A DNA stretch of 64,000 nt from Wyeomyia smithii (Eukaryota; Arthropoda; Insecta; Diptera; Culicidae): the NCBI RefSeq assembly GCF_029784165.1, contig NC_073694.1, positions 32,035,506-32,099,505 on the forward strand. Direction: 5' to 3'. How positions within the stretch are numbered: position 1 is the stretch's first letter; the number at the start of each line of letters is the position of its first letter. The notes under the pieces were generated by a model, which had not been told where the DNA came from, searched no databases, and saw nothing but the letters and a program-made list of their open reading frames with translations. The position numbers were made by a program, and so were the translations under genes. Shown piece by piece: positions 1-14,976 of this stretch.

Positions 1-247
1 AAGTGACATAAACGACGAAAAATGACAAAAGAATGCCGAAAATGACATAAAATGTAATAAATAACAGAAAATGCCAAAAATGATATTAATGACAAAAATG
101 ACAAAAAATGATAAAAATGACATGAATGACAAAACAGGCAAAAAATGACATAGATAACATAGACGAAAAAAATGCGAAAAATGACAAAAAAATCCAAACA
201 TGACATAAATGACAGAAAATGCCAAAAATGACAGAAATGACGGAAAA

Positions 248-510
248 GGCGTCGTACACAAATTACGTTACGCTTAAAATCAAGATTTCAGACCCCCTCG
301 ACATGATAACGTTCGGTAACGGTAACGTTCGACATGATTCCCTTCCCCCCTAAAATTACGTAACGCTGATCAGCCTGAACTCTCTCCGAAATTTTTAATT
401 TCGAGCAAACATCACATTTACGTAACTGTCTCCACTACCCTCTCTACCCCTACGTAACAATAAGTAACGCAGACTCAATCCTCTTCCCCCCATAATTTAT
501 GTACGACGCC
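248..510. mobile_element. MITE copy 1, GGCGTCGTAC terminal repeats
   Basis: The 263-bp insert has inverted ends (ggcgtcgtacacaaatta at the left; the right end read in reverse is ggcgtcgtacataaatta). It contains several ttacgtaacg-like internal repeats and is unlike the surrounding minisatellite. AAA occurs directly on both sides, which may be a 3-bp target duplication but is weak evidence in A-rich DNA. It has no coding capacity. A diverged relative lies at 43758-44032 outside the satellite. Confidence 0.75.
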
Positions 511-1190
511 AAATGACGAAAAATTTAAAAATGACTTAAATGCCAAAAAATGCCATGGAATGACAAAAAATGCCCAAAAATTACATAAATGACAAAAAAT
601 ACAGAAAAATGACAAAAATGACATAAATGACGAAAAATGACAAAAAATGACAAAAATGACATAAATAAAAAATAATGTATTAAATAACAAAAAATGCCTA
701 AATGATATCAATGACATTAATGACAAAAATGACATGAATGACAAAAAAAAAACAAAAAATGGTATAAATGACATAGACGATATAAACGCTAAGAATGAGA
801 AAAATGCCAAACATGACAAAAATGACAAAAACTGCCAAAAAAAACAAAAAATGACGAAAATGACAGAAAATGCCAAAAATTACATTCATGACGAAAAATT
901 ACATAAATGACATAAATGACAAAATAAGACAAAAAATGACAAAAAGTGACATAAACGACGAAAAATGACAAAAGAATGCCGAAAATGACATAAAATGTAA
1001 TAAATAACAGAAGATGCCAAAAATGATATTAATGACAAAAATGACAAAAAATGATAAAAATGACATGAATGACAAAACAGGCAAAAAATGACATAGATAA
1101 CATAGACGACAAAAATGCGAAAAATGACAAAAAAATCCAAACATGACATAAATGACAGAAAATGCCAAAAATGACATAAATGACGGAAAA

Positions 1191-1436
1191 GGCGTCGTAC
1201 ACAAATTACGTTACGCTTAAAATCAAGATTTCAGACCCCCTCGATAGGTAACGTTCGACATGATTCCCTTCCCCCCTAAAACTACGTAACGCTGATCAGC
1301 CTGAACTCTCTCCGAAATTTTTATTTTCGAGCAAACATCACATTTACGTAACTGTCTCCACTACCCTCTCTACCCCTACGTAACAATAAGTAACGCAGAC
1401 TCAATCCTCTTCCCCCCATAATTTATGTACGACGCC
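1191..1436. mobile_element. MITE copy 2 (shorter internal variant)
   Basis: It has the same ends as the copy at 248 but is 17 bp shorter, lacking the short 'acatgataacgttcgg'-type internal repeat. It was carried here by the 943-bp duplication rather than by a separate insertion, because its flanks are also duplicated. Confidence 0.75.
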
Positions 1437-2980
1437 AAATGACGAAAAATTTAAAAATGACTTAAATGCCAAAAAATGCCATGGAATGACAAAAAATGCC
1501 CAAAAATGACATAAATGACAAAAAATACAGAAAAATGACAAAAATGACATAAATGACGACAAATGACAAAAAATGACAAAAATGACATAAATAAAAAATA
1601 ATGTATTAAATAACAAAAAATGCCTAAATGATATCAATGACATAAATGACAAAAATGACATGAATGACAAAAAAAAAAAAAAAATGGTATAAATGACATA
1701 GACGATATAAACGCTAAGAATGAGAAAAATGCCAAACATGACAAAAATGACAAAAACTGCCAAAAATGACAAAAAATGCCAGGAAAGACATAAAATGCCA
1801 AAAATGACATAAATGACCAAAAATGACAACAAATGCCAATAAAAACATGAATGACGAAAAATGACAAGAATGCCAAAAATTACATAAACGATTACTTAAA
1901 AAATGCAAAAAATGACAAAAAAGACATGAATGACGAAAAATGACAAAAAATGACATAAATGAAAAAAAAAAATAAATAATAAATAACAAAAAATGCCTAG
2001 TTGATATAAATGACAAAGAATGACATGAATGACAAAAAAAAAAAAACAAAAAATTACATAAATGAAATAGATATTAATGCTGAAAATGATAAAAAATGCC
2101 AAACATCACAAAAATGACAAAAACTGCCAAAATAACAAAAAATGCCAGGAATGACATTAAATGCCAAAAATGACATAAATGAAAAAAAAAAAAAAATTTA
2201 ATGCATGACAAAAAACGCCTAAATGATATAAATGACATAAATGACAAAAAATGACATGAATGACAAAAAAACCAAAAAAAATGACATAAATGACATAGAC
2301 GATATAAATGCTGAAAATGATAAAAAAATTCCAAAAATTACAAAAACTGCCAAAAATGACAAAAATGACAAAAAATGCAAGGAATGTCATAAAATACCAA
2401 AAATGACAAAAATGACCAAAAATGACAACAAATGCCAATAATGACATGAATGACGAAAAAGGACAAGAATGCCAAAATTACATAAACGACAAAAAGTGCT
2501 AAAAATGACACAAAATGTCATAAATGAAAAAGAATGCAAAAAATGACATAAATGACCAAAAATGATAAAGAATGACACAGAAACTAATAGTTATATAGAG
2601 ATATAAAATTAAACTTCCTTCATTTTGTAATAAATAAAAAAGGAAGATCCCTTAAGTTACTTAATACATAAATTACTATGACTTAAGTTAAGTTACTATG
2701 ACATAAATGACAAAAACGACATAAATGAAAAAAAAAATGACAAAAAATGCCAAAAATGACATAATTGACAAAAAATGATAATAGATGATAAAAAATGACA
2801 TTAATGACGAAAATGACAAAAAGGCCAAAATAACATATATGACAAAAAAATTCTTAAATAACAAAAAATGCCAAACATGATATTAATAACAAAAATGACA
2901 AAAACGACATGAATGATAAAACAGGCAAAAATGCCGAAAATGACATAAATGACATGGACGACAAAAATGCTGAAAAATAC

Positions 2981-4231
<1,251 letters not shown>

Positions 4232-4797
4232 TTTTTCGTATATTTTGACAGTTTTTGTAATTTTGTATATTTTTTTCTATTATTTTACACATTTCACATT
4301 CCCTCGTAAAAATGCTTTATCAACAAATTTCCCTTTTTCCATGTTTTCCTGTCAGCCTTCATTTATTTTCACGTTCAAAATTTTTTCTCTTCGTTTCAAC
4401 ATTTTATTGGTCTATTCTTTCATCTGTATTATTAGTTATCTATTTTCTGGTTCTTTTTTATTTGTTACTTGCAGTTCAAATCAGTTTTTTAATGCATATT
4501 CTTCTTTTTGCCTTGCATTTAAAGTAGCATTCCAGTTTCTATGACATTCTATGCATTTTTTCTCTCTATTTCTTTTTTTCTTATGTATATGTTCGGTTTT
4601 TTTTTTAAATTGTACAACTTTTTATTTCGTTGTTTCGTTTTTATTTTTATATTATGAGTATTTGTTTAGTTTGCGGATAATTTTAGCCAGTCTGTTTTTA
4701 TTCTTTTATTAGGAGGGGGTATTACTTTTCCTCTCTGGACGCATCCAAAATGTTCGATATGACAAAAAATAATAGAAATGATGAAAATAACAAATAG
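4232..4797. repeat. T-rich non-coding spacer of unit 1
   Basis: T-rich single-strand-biased sequence follows the (GACA)n array, for example around 4560-4660. The open frame running out of the GACA array into this segment is fortuitous. I see no gene. The counterpart is 9747-10310 in unit 2. Confidence 0.7.
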
Positions 4798-4897
4798 GGT
4801 ATCGAACGTCTTCGTCAGTGGTTTTCTTCGGCAGCTTTTTGCATGAGATCGCAGCAGAAAAGCCGAAGGAAACCACTGACGAAAACGTTCGATATCC
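4798..4897. repeat. 100-bp hairpin element in unit 1
   Basis: Arms of about 35 bp are inverted: ggtatcgaacg...ttcgtcagtggtttt...cttcggc on the left, and gccgaagg...aaccactgacgaa...cgttcgatatcc on the right. About 29 bp of unpaired sequence lies between them. It may be a tiny MITE or solo inverted repeat. An isolated gttcgatatg motif 45 bp upstream resembles a fragment of the same end. Confidence 0.7.
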
Positions 4898-5747
4898 TAT
4901 GACAAAAATTGCAAAAATTACATTAAAAAAATGACAGAAATGACAAAAATGACGAAAATGAAAAAAATATAACAAAGATGACATGAAATGTCAAAAATGA
5001 CAACAAATACCATAAATGACATGAATGACAAAGAATGACAAAAATGCCAAAAATGCCGAAAATGTCATAAATTACGGAAAATGCCAAAAAAAGACAACGA
5101 TGACGAAAAATACCAGAAATAAATAACGAAACATGACAAAAAATCCGAAAATGACATTAATGACCAAAAATGCTAGGAATGACAACAAATGCCAAAAGTG
5201 ACAAAATTGACCAAAAGTGATAAAAAATGACAACAAATACCAAAAGTAACATGAATCACGAAAAATGCCAGAAATAACAAACAAAATGCTAAAAATGACA
5301 TAAATGACGAAACATGACAAAACATCCAAAAATGACATAAATGACAAAAAATGCCAGGATTGACAAAATATGCCAAAATTAACATAAATAACAAAAAATA
5401 ACAAAAAATGACGAAAATGACAGAAAATGCCAAAAATTACATTCATGACGAAAAATTACATAAATGACATAAATGACAAAATAAGACAAAAAATGACAAA
5501 AAGTGACATAAACGACGAAAAATGACAAAAGAATGCCGAAAATGACATAAAATGTAATAAATAACAGAAAATGCCAAAAATGATATTAATGACAAAAATG
5601 ACAAAAAATGATAAAAATGACATGAATGACAAAACAGGCAAAAAATGACATAGATAACTTAGACGAAAAAAATGCGAAAAATGACAAAAAAATCCAAACA
5701 TGACATAAATGACAGAAAATGCCAAAAATGACAGAAATGACGGAAAA

Positions 5748-6010
5748 GGCGTCGTACACAAATTACGTTACGCTTAAAATCAAGATTTCAGACCCCCTCG
5801 ACATGATAACGTTCGGTAACGGTAACGTTCGACATGATTCCCTTCCCCCCTAAAATTACGTAACGCTGATCAGCCTGAACTCTCTCCGAAATTTTTAATT
5901 TCGAGCAAACATCACATTTACGTAACTGTCTCCACTACCCTCTCTACCCCTACGTAACAATAAGTAACGCAGACTCAATCCTCTTCCCCCCATAATTTAT
6001 GTACGACGCC
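5748..6010. mobile_element. MITE copy 3 (unit 2 equivalent of copy 1)
   Basis: It lies 5500 bp downstream of copy 1, has the same length and the same flanks, and was amplified as part of the macrosatellite unit. Confidence 0.75.
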
Positions 6011-6690
6011 AAATGACGAAAAATTTAAAAATGACTTAAATGCCAAAAAATGCCATGGAATGACAAAAAATGCCCAAAAATTACATAAATGACAAAAAAT
6101 ACAGAAAAATGACAAAAATGACATAAATGACGAAAAATGACAAAAAATGACAAAAATGACATAAATAAAAAATAATGTATTAAATAACAAAAAATGCCTA
6201 AATGATATCAATGACATTAATGACAAAAATGACATGAATGACAAAAAAAAAACAAAAAATGGTATAAATGACATAGACGATATAAACGCTAAGAATGAGA
6301 AAAATGCCAAACATGACAAAAATGACAAAAACTGCCAAAAAAAACAAAAAATGACGAAAATGACAGAAAATGCCAAAAATTACATTCATGACGAAAAATT
6401 ACATAAATGACATAAATGACAAAATAAGACAAAAAATGACAAAAAGTGACATAAACGACGAAAAATGACAAAAGAATGCCGAAAATGACATAAAATGTAA
6501 TAAATAACAGAAGATGCCAAAAATGATATTAATGACAAAAATGACAAAAAATGATAAAAATGACATGAATGACAAAACAGGCAAAAAATGACATAGATAA
6601 CATAGACGACAAAAATGCGAAAAATGACAAAAAAATCCAAACATGACATAAATGACAGAAAATGCCAAAAATGACATAAATGACGGAAAA

Positions 6691-6936
6691 GGCGTCGTAC
6701 ACAAATTACGTTACGCTTAAAATCAAGATTTCAGACCCCCTCGATAGGTAACGTTCGACATGATTCCCTTCCCCCCTAAAATTACGTAACGCTGATCAGC
6801 CTGAACTCTCTCCGAAATTTTTATTTTCGAGCAAACATCACATTTACGTAACTGTCTCCACTACCCTCTCTACCCCTACGTAACAATAAGTAACGCAGAC
6901 TCAATCCTCTTCCCCCCATAATTTATGTACGACGCC
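6691..6936. mobile_element. MITE copy 4 (unit 2 equivalent of copy 2)
   Basis: It lies 5500 bp downstream of copy 2 and is the shorter variant, again amplified together with its flanks. Confidence 0.75.
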
Positions 6937-8471
6937 AAATGACGAAAAATTTAAAAATGACTTAAATGCCAAAAAATGCCATGGAATGACAAAAAATGCC
7001 CAAAAATGACATAAATGACAAAAAATACAGAAAAATGACAAAAATGACATAAATGACGAAAAATGACAAAAAATGACAAAAATGACATAAATAAAAAATA
7101 ATGTATTAAATAACAAAAAATGCCTAAATGATATCAATGACATAAATGACAAAAATGACATGAATGACAAAAAAAAAAAAAAAAATGGTATAAATGACAT
7201 AGACGATATAAACGCTAAGAATGAGAAAAATGCCAAACATGACAAAAATGACAAAAACTGCCAAAAATGACAAAAAATGCCAGGAAAGACATAAAATGCC
7301 AAAAATGACATAAATGACCAAAAATGACAACAAATGCCAATAAAAACATGAATGACGAAAAATGACAAGAATGCCAAAAATTACATAAACGATTACTTAA
7401 AAAATGCAAAAAATGACAAAAAAGACATGAATGACGAAAAATGACAAAAAATGACATAAATGAAAAAAAAAAATAAATAATAAATAACAAAAAATGCCTA
7501 GTTGATATAAATGACAAAGAATGACATGAATGACAAAAAAAAAAAACAAAAAATTACATAAATGAAATAGATATTAATGCTGAAAATGATAAAAAATGCC
7601 AAACATCACAAAAATGACAAAAACTGCCAAAATAACAAAAAATGCCAGGAATGACATTAAATGCCAAAAATGACATAAATGAAAAAAAAAAAAAAATTTA
7701 ATGCATGACAAAAAACGCCTAAATGATATAAATGACATAAATGACAAAAAATGACATGAATGACAAAAAAACCAAAAAAAATGACATAAATGACATAGAC
7801 GATATAAATGCTGAAAATGATAAAAAAATTCCAAAAATTACAAAAACTGCCAAAAATGACAAAAAATGCAAGGAATGTCATAAAATACCAAAAATGACAA
7901 AAATGACCAAAAATGACAACAAATGCCAATAATGACATGAATGACGAAAAAGGACAAGAATGCCAAAATTACATAAACGACAAAAAGTGCTAAAAATGAC
8001 ACAAAATGTCATAAATGAAAAAGAATGCAAAAAATGACATAAATGACCAAAAATGATAAAGAATGACACAGAAACTAATAGTTATATAGAGATATAAAAT
8101 TAAACTTCCTTCATTTTGTAATAAATAAAAAAGGAAGATCCCTTAAGTTACTTAATACATAAATTACTATGACTTAAGTTAAGTTACTATGACATAAATG
8201 ACAAAAACGACATAAATGAAAAAAAAAATGACAAAAAATGCCAAAAATGACATAATTGACAAAAAATGATAATAGATGATAAAAAATGACATTAATGACG
8301 AAAATGACAAAAAGGCCAAAATAACATAAATGACAAAAAAATTCTTAAATAACAAAAAATGCCAAACATGATATTAATAACAAAAATGACAAAAACGACA
8401 TGAATGATAAAACAGGCAAAAATGCCGAAAATGACATAAATGACATGGACGACAAAAATGCTGAAAAATAC

Positions 8472-9746
<1,275 letters not shown>

Positions 9747-10310
9747 TTATTCGTATATTTTGACAGTTTTTGTAATTTTGTATATTTTTTTCTATTATTT
9801 TACACATTTCACATTCCCTCGTAAAAATGCTTTATCAACAAATTTCCCTTTTTCCATGTTTTCCTGTCAGCCTTCATTTATTTTCACGTTCAAAATTTTT
9901 TCTCCTCGTTTCAACATTTTATTGGTCTATTCTTTCATCTCTATTATTAGTTATTTATTTTCTGGTTCTTTTTTATTTGTTACTTGCAGTTCAAATCAGT
10001 TTTTTAATGCATATTCTTCCTTTTGCCTTGCATTTAAAGTAGCATTCCAGTTTCTATGACATTCTATGCATTTTTTCTCTCTATTTCTTTTTTTCTTATG
10101 TATATGTTCGGTTTTTTTTAAATTGTACAACTTTTTATTTCGTTGTTTCGTTTTTATTTTTATATTATGAGTATTTGTTTAGTTTGCGGATAATTTTAGC
10201 CAGTCTGTTTTTATTCTTTTATTAGGAGGGGGTATTACTTTTCCTCTCTGGACGCATCCAAAATGTTCGATATGACAAAAAATAATAGAAATGATGAAAA
10301 TAACAAATAG
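9747..10310. repeat. T-rich non-coding spacer of unit 2
   Basis: Same as 4232-4797 with a few substitutions and a slightly shorter T run near 10110. I see no gene. Confidence 0.7.
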
Positions 10311-10410
10311 GGTATCGAACGTCTTCGTCAGTGGTTTTCTTCGGCAGCTTTTTGCATGAGATCGCGGCAGAAAAGCCGAAGGAAACCACTGACGAAAACG
10401 TTCGATATCC
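10311..10410. repeat. 100-bp hairpin element in unit 2
   Basis: This is the second copy of the hairpin at 4798, with one loop substitution (gatcgcggc versus gatcgcagc). It was amplified as part of the macrosatellite unit. Confidence 0.7.
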
Positions 10411-11022
10411 TATGACAAAAATTGCAAAAATTACATTAAAAAAATGACAGAAATGACAAAAATGACGAAAATGAAAAAAATATAACAAAGATGACATGAA
10501 ATGTCAGAAATGACAACAAATACCATAAATGACATGAATGACAAAGAATGACAAAAATGCCAAAAATGCCGAAAATGACATAAATTACGGAAAATGCCAA
10601 AAAAAGACAACGATGACGAAAAATACCAGAAATAAATAACGAAACATGACAAAAAATCCGAAAATGACATTAATGACCAAAAATGCTAGGAATGACAACA
10701 AATGCCAAAAGTGACAAAATTGACCAAAAGTGATAAAAAATGACAACAAATACCAAAAGTAACATAAACTACGAAAAATGCCAGAAATAACAAACAAAAT
10801 GCTAAAAATGACATAAATGACGAAACATGACAAAACATCCAAAAATGACATAAATGACAAAAAATGCCAGGATTGACAAAATATGCCAAAATTAACATAA
10901 ATAACAAAAAATAACAAAAAATGACGAAAATGACCTAAATGACAGAAAATGCCAAAAATTACATTCATGACGAAAAATTACATAAATGACATAAATGACA
11001 AAATAAGACAAAAAATGACAAA

Positions 11023-13060
11023 AAGTGACATAAACGACGAAAAATGACAAAAAAATGCCAAAAATGACATAAATGACGGAAAAGGCGTCGTACACAAATT
11101 ACGTTACGCTTAAAATCAAGATTTCAGACCCCCTCGATAGGTAACGTTCGACATGATTCCCTTCCCCCCTAAAATTACGTAACGCTGATCAGCCTGAACT
11201 CTCTCCGAAATTTTTAATTTCGAGCAAACATCACATTTACGTAACTGTCTCCACTACCCTCTCTACCCCTACGTAACAATAAGTAACGCAGACTCAATCC
11301 TCTTCCCCCCATAATTTATGTACGACGCCAAATGACGAAAAATTTAAAAATGACTTAAATGCCAAAAAATGCCATGGAATGACAAAAAATGCCCAAAAAT
11401 GACATAAATGACAAAAAATACAGAAAAATGACAAAAATGACATAAATGACGAAAAATGACAAAAAATGACAAAAATGACATAAATAAAAAATAATGTATT
11501 AAATAACAAAAAATGCCTAAATGATATCAATGACATAAATGACAAAAATGACATGAATGACAAAAAAAAACAAAAAATGGTATAAATGACATAGGCGATA
11601 TAAACGCTAAGAATGAGAAAAATGCCAAACATGACAAAAATGACAAAAACTGCCAAAAATGACAAAAAATGCCAGGAAAGACATAAAATGCCAAAAATGA
11701 CATAAATGACCAAAAATGACAACAAATGCCAATAAAAACATGAATGACGAAAAATGACAAGAATGCCAAAAATTACATAAACGATTACTTAAAAAATGCA
11801 AAAAATGACAAAAAAGACATGAATGACGAAAAATGACAAAAAATGACATAAATGAAAAAAAAAATAAATAATAAATAACAAAAAATGCCTAGATGATATA
11901 AATGACAAAGAATGACATGAATGACAAAAAAAAAAAAACAAAAAATGACATAAATGAAATAGATATTAATGCTGAAAATGATAAAAAATGCCAAACATCA
12001 CAAAAATGACAAAAACTGCCAAAATAACAAAAAATGCCAGGAATGACATTAAATGCCAAAAATGACATAAATGAAAAAAAAAAAAAAAATTTAATGCATG
12101 ACAACAAACGCCTAAATGATATAAATGACATAAATGACAAAAAATGACATGAATGACAAAAAAACCAAAAAAATGACATAAATGACATAGACGATATAAA
12201 TGCTGAAAATGATAAAAAAATTCCAAAAATTACAAAAACTGCCAAAAATGACAAAAATGACAAAAAATGCAAGGAATGTCATAAAATACCAAAAATGACA
12301 AAAATGACCAAAAATGACAACAAATGCCAATAATGACATGAATGACGAAAAAGGACAAGAATGCCAAAATTACATAAACGACAAAAAGTGCTAAAAATGA
12401 CACAAAATGTCATAAATGAAAAAGAATGCAAAAAATGACATAAATGACCAAAAATGATAAAGAATGACACAGAAACTAATAGTTATATAGAGATATAAAA
12501 TTAAACTTCCTTCATTTTGTAATAAATAAAAAAGGAAGATCCCTTAAGTTACTTAATACATAAATTACTATGACTTAAGTTAAGTTACTATGACATAAAT
12601 GACAAAAACGACATAAATGAAAAAAAAAATGACAAAAAATGCCAAAAATGACATAATTGACAAAAAATGATAATAGATGATAAAAAATGACATTAATGAC
12701 GAAAATGACAAAAAGGCCAAAATAACATAAATGACAAAAAAATTCTTAAATAACAAAAAATGCCAAAAATGATATTAATAACAAAAATGACAAAAACGAC
12801 ATGAATGATAAAACAGGCAAAAATGCCGAAAATGACATAAATGACATGGACGACAAAAATGCTGAAAAATACAAGAAATGCCAAACATGATAAAAATGAC
12901 AAGAAATGCCAAAAATGACATAGGTGACAAAAATGAAAATAAATGTCAAACAAATACAAACATGACATAAATGGCGAAAAATAACAAAAAATGCCAAAAA
13001 TGACATGAATGAAAAAAATTTCTCAAATCTAAAAATTACAAACAACAACAGAAGTGATAA
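11023..13060. repeat. Macrosatellite unit 3, shortened and diverging
   Basis: The third copy starts in register with units 1 and 2 but holds only one MITE, because the ~943-bp internal duplication is absent. It follows the other units to the point just before the (GACA)n array (about 12870). There it continues as ordinary minisatellite with no GACA run. After about 13020 it fades into looser purine-rich sequence. This copy may represent the ancestral arrangement or an edge of the array. Confidence 0.85.
11084..11329. mobile_element. MITE copy 5 (single copy in unit 3)
   Basis: This short variant is the only MITE in the third, shortened unit. The single copy fits an arrangement that predates the internal 943-bp duplication. 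Confidence 0.75.
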
Positions 13061-13611
13061 AAATTACCTAAATGACAAAAATTTAAAATATAAAATAAAT
13101 AAAGGAAAAGCAATAAATGGCAAACACGACCATTGAGAAAAGTAATAGAAATGAAAAATATAACAAAAATTACATATGTATATGGAAAAAAATACCAAAT
13201 AAGTAGATGATTGAATAAAAAAAAGGTGGGACTGGATTATCCAGAACATAAAAAAAAATCATTTTTTATCGAGTTTTCTGGATAATTGCGCCACAGAAAC
13301 ATTTTTTATATTTTTTTTTTTTTTTTTTTATTTTACTTGAATGATGCAGTGGCGCAACCAAAAATTATTTCTGAGGCGAAAAGGGGTAAAATCTTGAGAA
13401 GGAAAAAAAAAACAAATTGAACATTGAATATTTCCACTCAATTCGAACATGTCTTGAACATGCCGGAAGTGACAAAAATGGTAACAAATATGCCAGAAGG
13501 GATGGTAAAGGACAAATTTCGGAATAAAAAACACCTAAAAAATTGATTTCGGATAATCGAGTCTAAAAGCCCGGATACTCGATCCCGGATCATCGAGTCT
13601 CGACCTGTACA
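13061..13611. other. AT-rich transition with decayed inverted repeats
   Basis: Loose minisatellite gives way to sequence with imperfect palindromes: ggattatccag against ctggataat (about 13229 and 13277), and gcgccac against gtggcgc (about 13288 and 13351). The ataatcgagt/atactcgat words at 13550-13600 resemble subterminal repeats of pogo-like elements. I see no gene and cannot name the element. Confidence 0.35.
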
Positions 13612-13899
13612 TACAGTGTCGGACAAAACATTAAGACCAGTGCTCAAACAAAAAAAGAAAGTGACAAAACTTTTAGAAAAAAAATCCAATCCAGTACTTC
13701 AATCAATTTTTAATAATTTATTTGCATTGTTCGAAGAAATTTATAACATATGTAGTTGAAACAATAGTAGTTCATTGAAAAATGCGTTTCAAGCATACTT
13801 AATAACTAAAAAGACGCGACAAAAATTAAGACCGGTTTTGAAATTTATGGTAAAAAAAAAATGAAACAAGGAAATTAATACCGTGAAAAGCTTCTAGGG

Positions 13900-14904
13900 T
13901 TAGTATTTGGTCGAGTAACCTTTGTTACGCATCACTTGACGCACCCGGTTCGGCATGGATTCCACCAGCTTCTGGCACGTGGTGACCGGGATGGCGTACC
14001 AACAGGCTTGGATCCTATCCCACAGTTGCTGCTTATTTTTCGACTTTTCCATGTACACCGACCTTTTCACGATCTCCCATAGGTTCTCTATAGGGTTCAG
14101 ATCGGGTGACTGCGCTTGCCACTCCATGACGTCGATTTTGTTCTCCTGGAGCCAGTTTTTGATAGTCTTGGCGGTGTGCTTCGGATCGTTATCCTGCATG
14201 AACTGCCATTTCAGGGGCATCTCCCATTCGGCATGTGGCAGCATAACATCCCTTAGAATTTGGGCGTAGAGGTACTGATCCATGATCTTATCCACCCAGT
14301 ACAGGGGGCCAACCCCGTACCAGGAGAAGCACCCCCACACCATAATGTTCCCTCCTCCATGCTTAAATGTCTTCGTTGTATACTGGGGCATGTAAGCGCA
14401 ACATATTGGGCGATGGACCCAAGTTTTTCCATCTGAGCCAATGAGGTTTACCTTCGTCTTATCCGACCACAGAATATTTCGCCCCTTCTTTTCCATCTCC
14501 GGACCAATCCAATCAAAGTGATCTCTCGCAAACTTCAACCGCGCCTTCAGATGCTTCGGCGTCAGCATCGGGACGTTCCGGGGGCTTCTACCGCCTAGCC
14601 CCTGCTCCGCCAGCCGCCGCTGAACTGTCCGGGAACTCAAGGACAACTTCAGTTCGTCCCGGCTCTTTTTTGAGGCCTTGAAGGGATCTTTCTGGGAGGC
14701 TCGTTTAATGGCAGAGTCATCCTTCGCGGTCGTTTTCCTTGGGCGTCCACTTGTTTCGGATTTTTTGCGGTTGTGGAGGGCATTAAACACGAAAGTTTTG
14801 GATCGTCCCAAGTACTCTGCGATTTCGCGTTGGCTGCTGCCTGCCTTGGACATTTTGCGAATGACCATCCGTTGTGTTTCTGTGCAATTCTGAGCGCGAC
14901 CCAT
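13900..14904 (-). CDS. Tc1-family DD34E transposase
   Basis: The 334-residue product would cut and paste its own transposon at TA sites in the nucleus. The start chosen (MGRAQNCTET) is the first Met after a likely splice acceptor; the frame is open 41 codons further upstream, but that part lies across a putative intron. Residues 1-110 form the two helix-turn-helix (paired-like) DNA-binding region, with a GRPRK AT-hook-like motif at 53-57. The catalytic triad is D148 (ILWSDKT), D238 (MQDNDPKHTA) and E273 (NPIENLW). There are 34 residues between the second D and the E, the DD34E signature. The GGGNIMVWG motif at 183-191 is the glycine-rich box of this family. Length (334) is normal for the family and I see no stop or frameshift. 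WSDKT replaces the commoner WSDES. Confidence 0.93.
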   Translation of the reverse strand: MGRAQNCTETQRMVIRKMSKAGSSQREIAEYLGRSKTFVFNALHNRKKSETSGRPRKTTAKDDSAIKRASQKDPFKASKKSRDELKLSLSSRTVQRRLAEQGLGGRSPRNVPMLTPKHLKARLKFARDHFDWIGPEMEKKGRNILWSDKTKVNLIGSDGKTWVHRPICCAYMPQYTTKTFKHGGGNIMVWGCFSWYGVGPLYWVDKIMDQYLYAQILRDVMLPHAEWEMPLKWQFMQDNDPKHTAKTIKNWLQENKIDVMEWQAQSPDLNPIENLWEIVKRSVYMEKSKNKQQLWDRIQACWYAIPVTTCQKLVESMPNRVRQVMRNKGYSTKY

Positions 14905-14914
14905 TTTTCGTTGA

Positions 14915-14976
14915 CTGCAACAGAAATTTGAGAATTTAAACCTCACACACTTCTTGTTTATATGATAAACACTTAC
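14915..14976 (-). other. Putative 62-nt intron in the 5' leader of the Tc1 transposase
   Basis: Read on the minus strand, a strong donor (CTG|GTAAGTG) at 14976 and an acceptor preceded by a pyrimidine-rich stretch (TTTCTGTTGCAG) ending at 14915 bracket 62 nt, a usual insect intron length. The transposase ATG lies 10 nt after the acceptor. If removed, the upstream exon is 5' untranslated. This is inference from splice consensus only. Confidence 0.5.

Larger units (their letters stand above)
1..1770. repeat. Nested ~943-bp tandem duplication inside unit 1
   Basis: Bases 1 to about 840 re-align with 944 to about 1770 (for example aagtgacataaacg at 1 and 944; MITE starts at 248 and 1191). The same duplication sits in unit 2 at about 5501-7270 and is missing from unit 3. 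It was therefore present before units 1 and 2 were duplicated. Confidence 0.85.

Noticed and set aside
475..2580. Many Phe/Cys/His/Ile-rich minus-strand frames (up to 158 codons)
   Set aside because: They are translations of the aaaaatgaca minisatellite, recur with every satellite unit and in several frames, and have no domain or start context.
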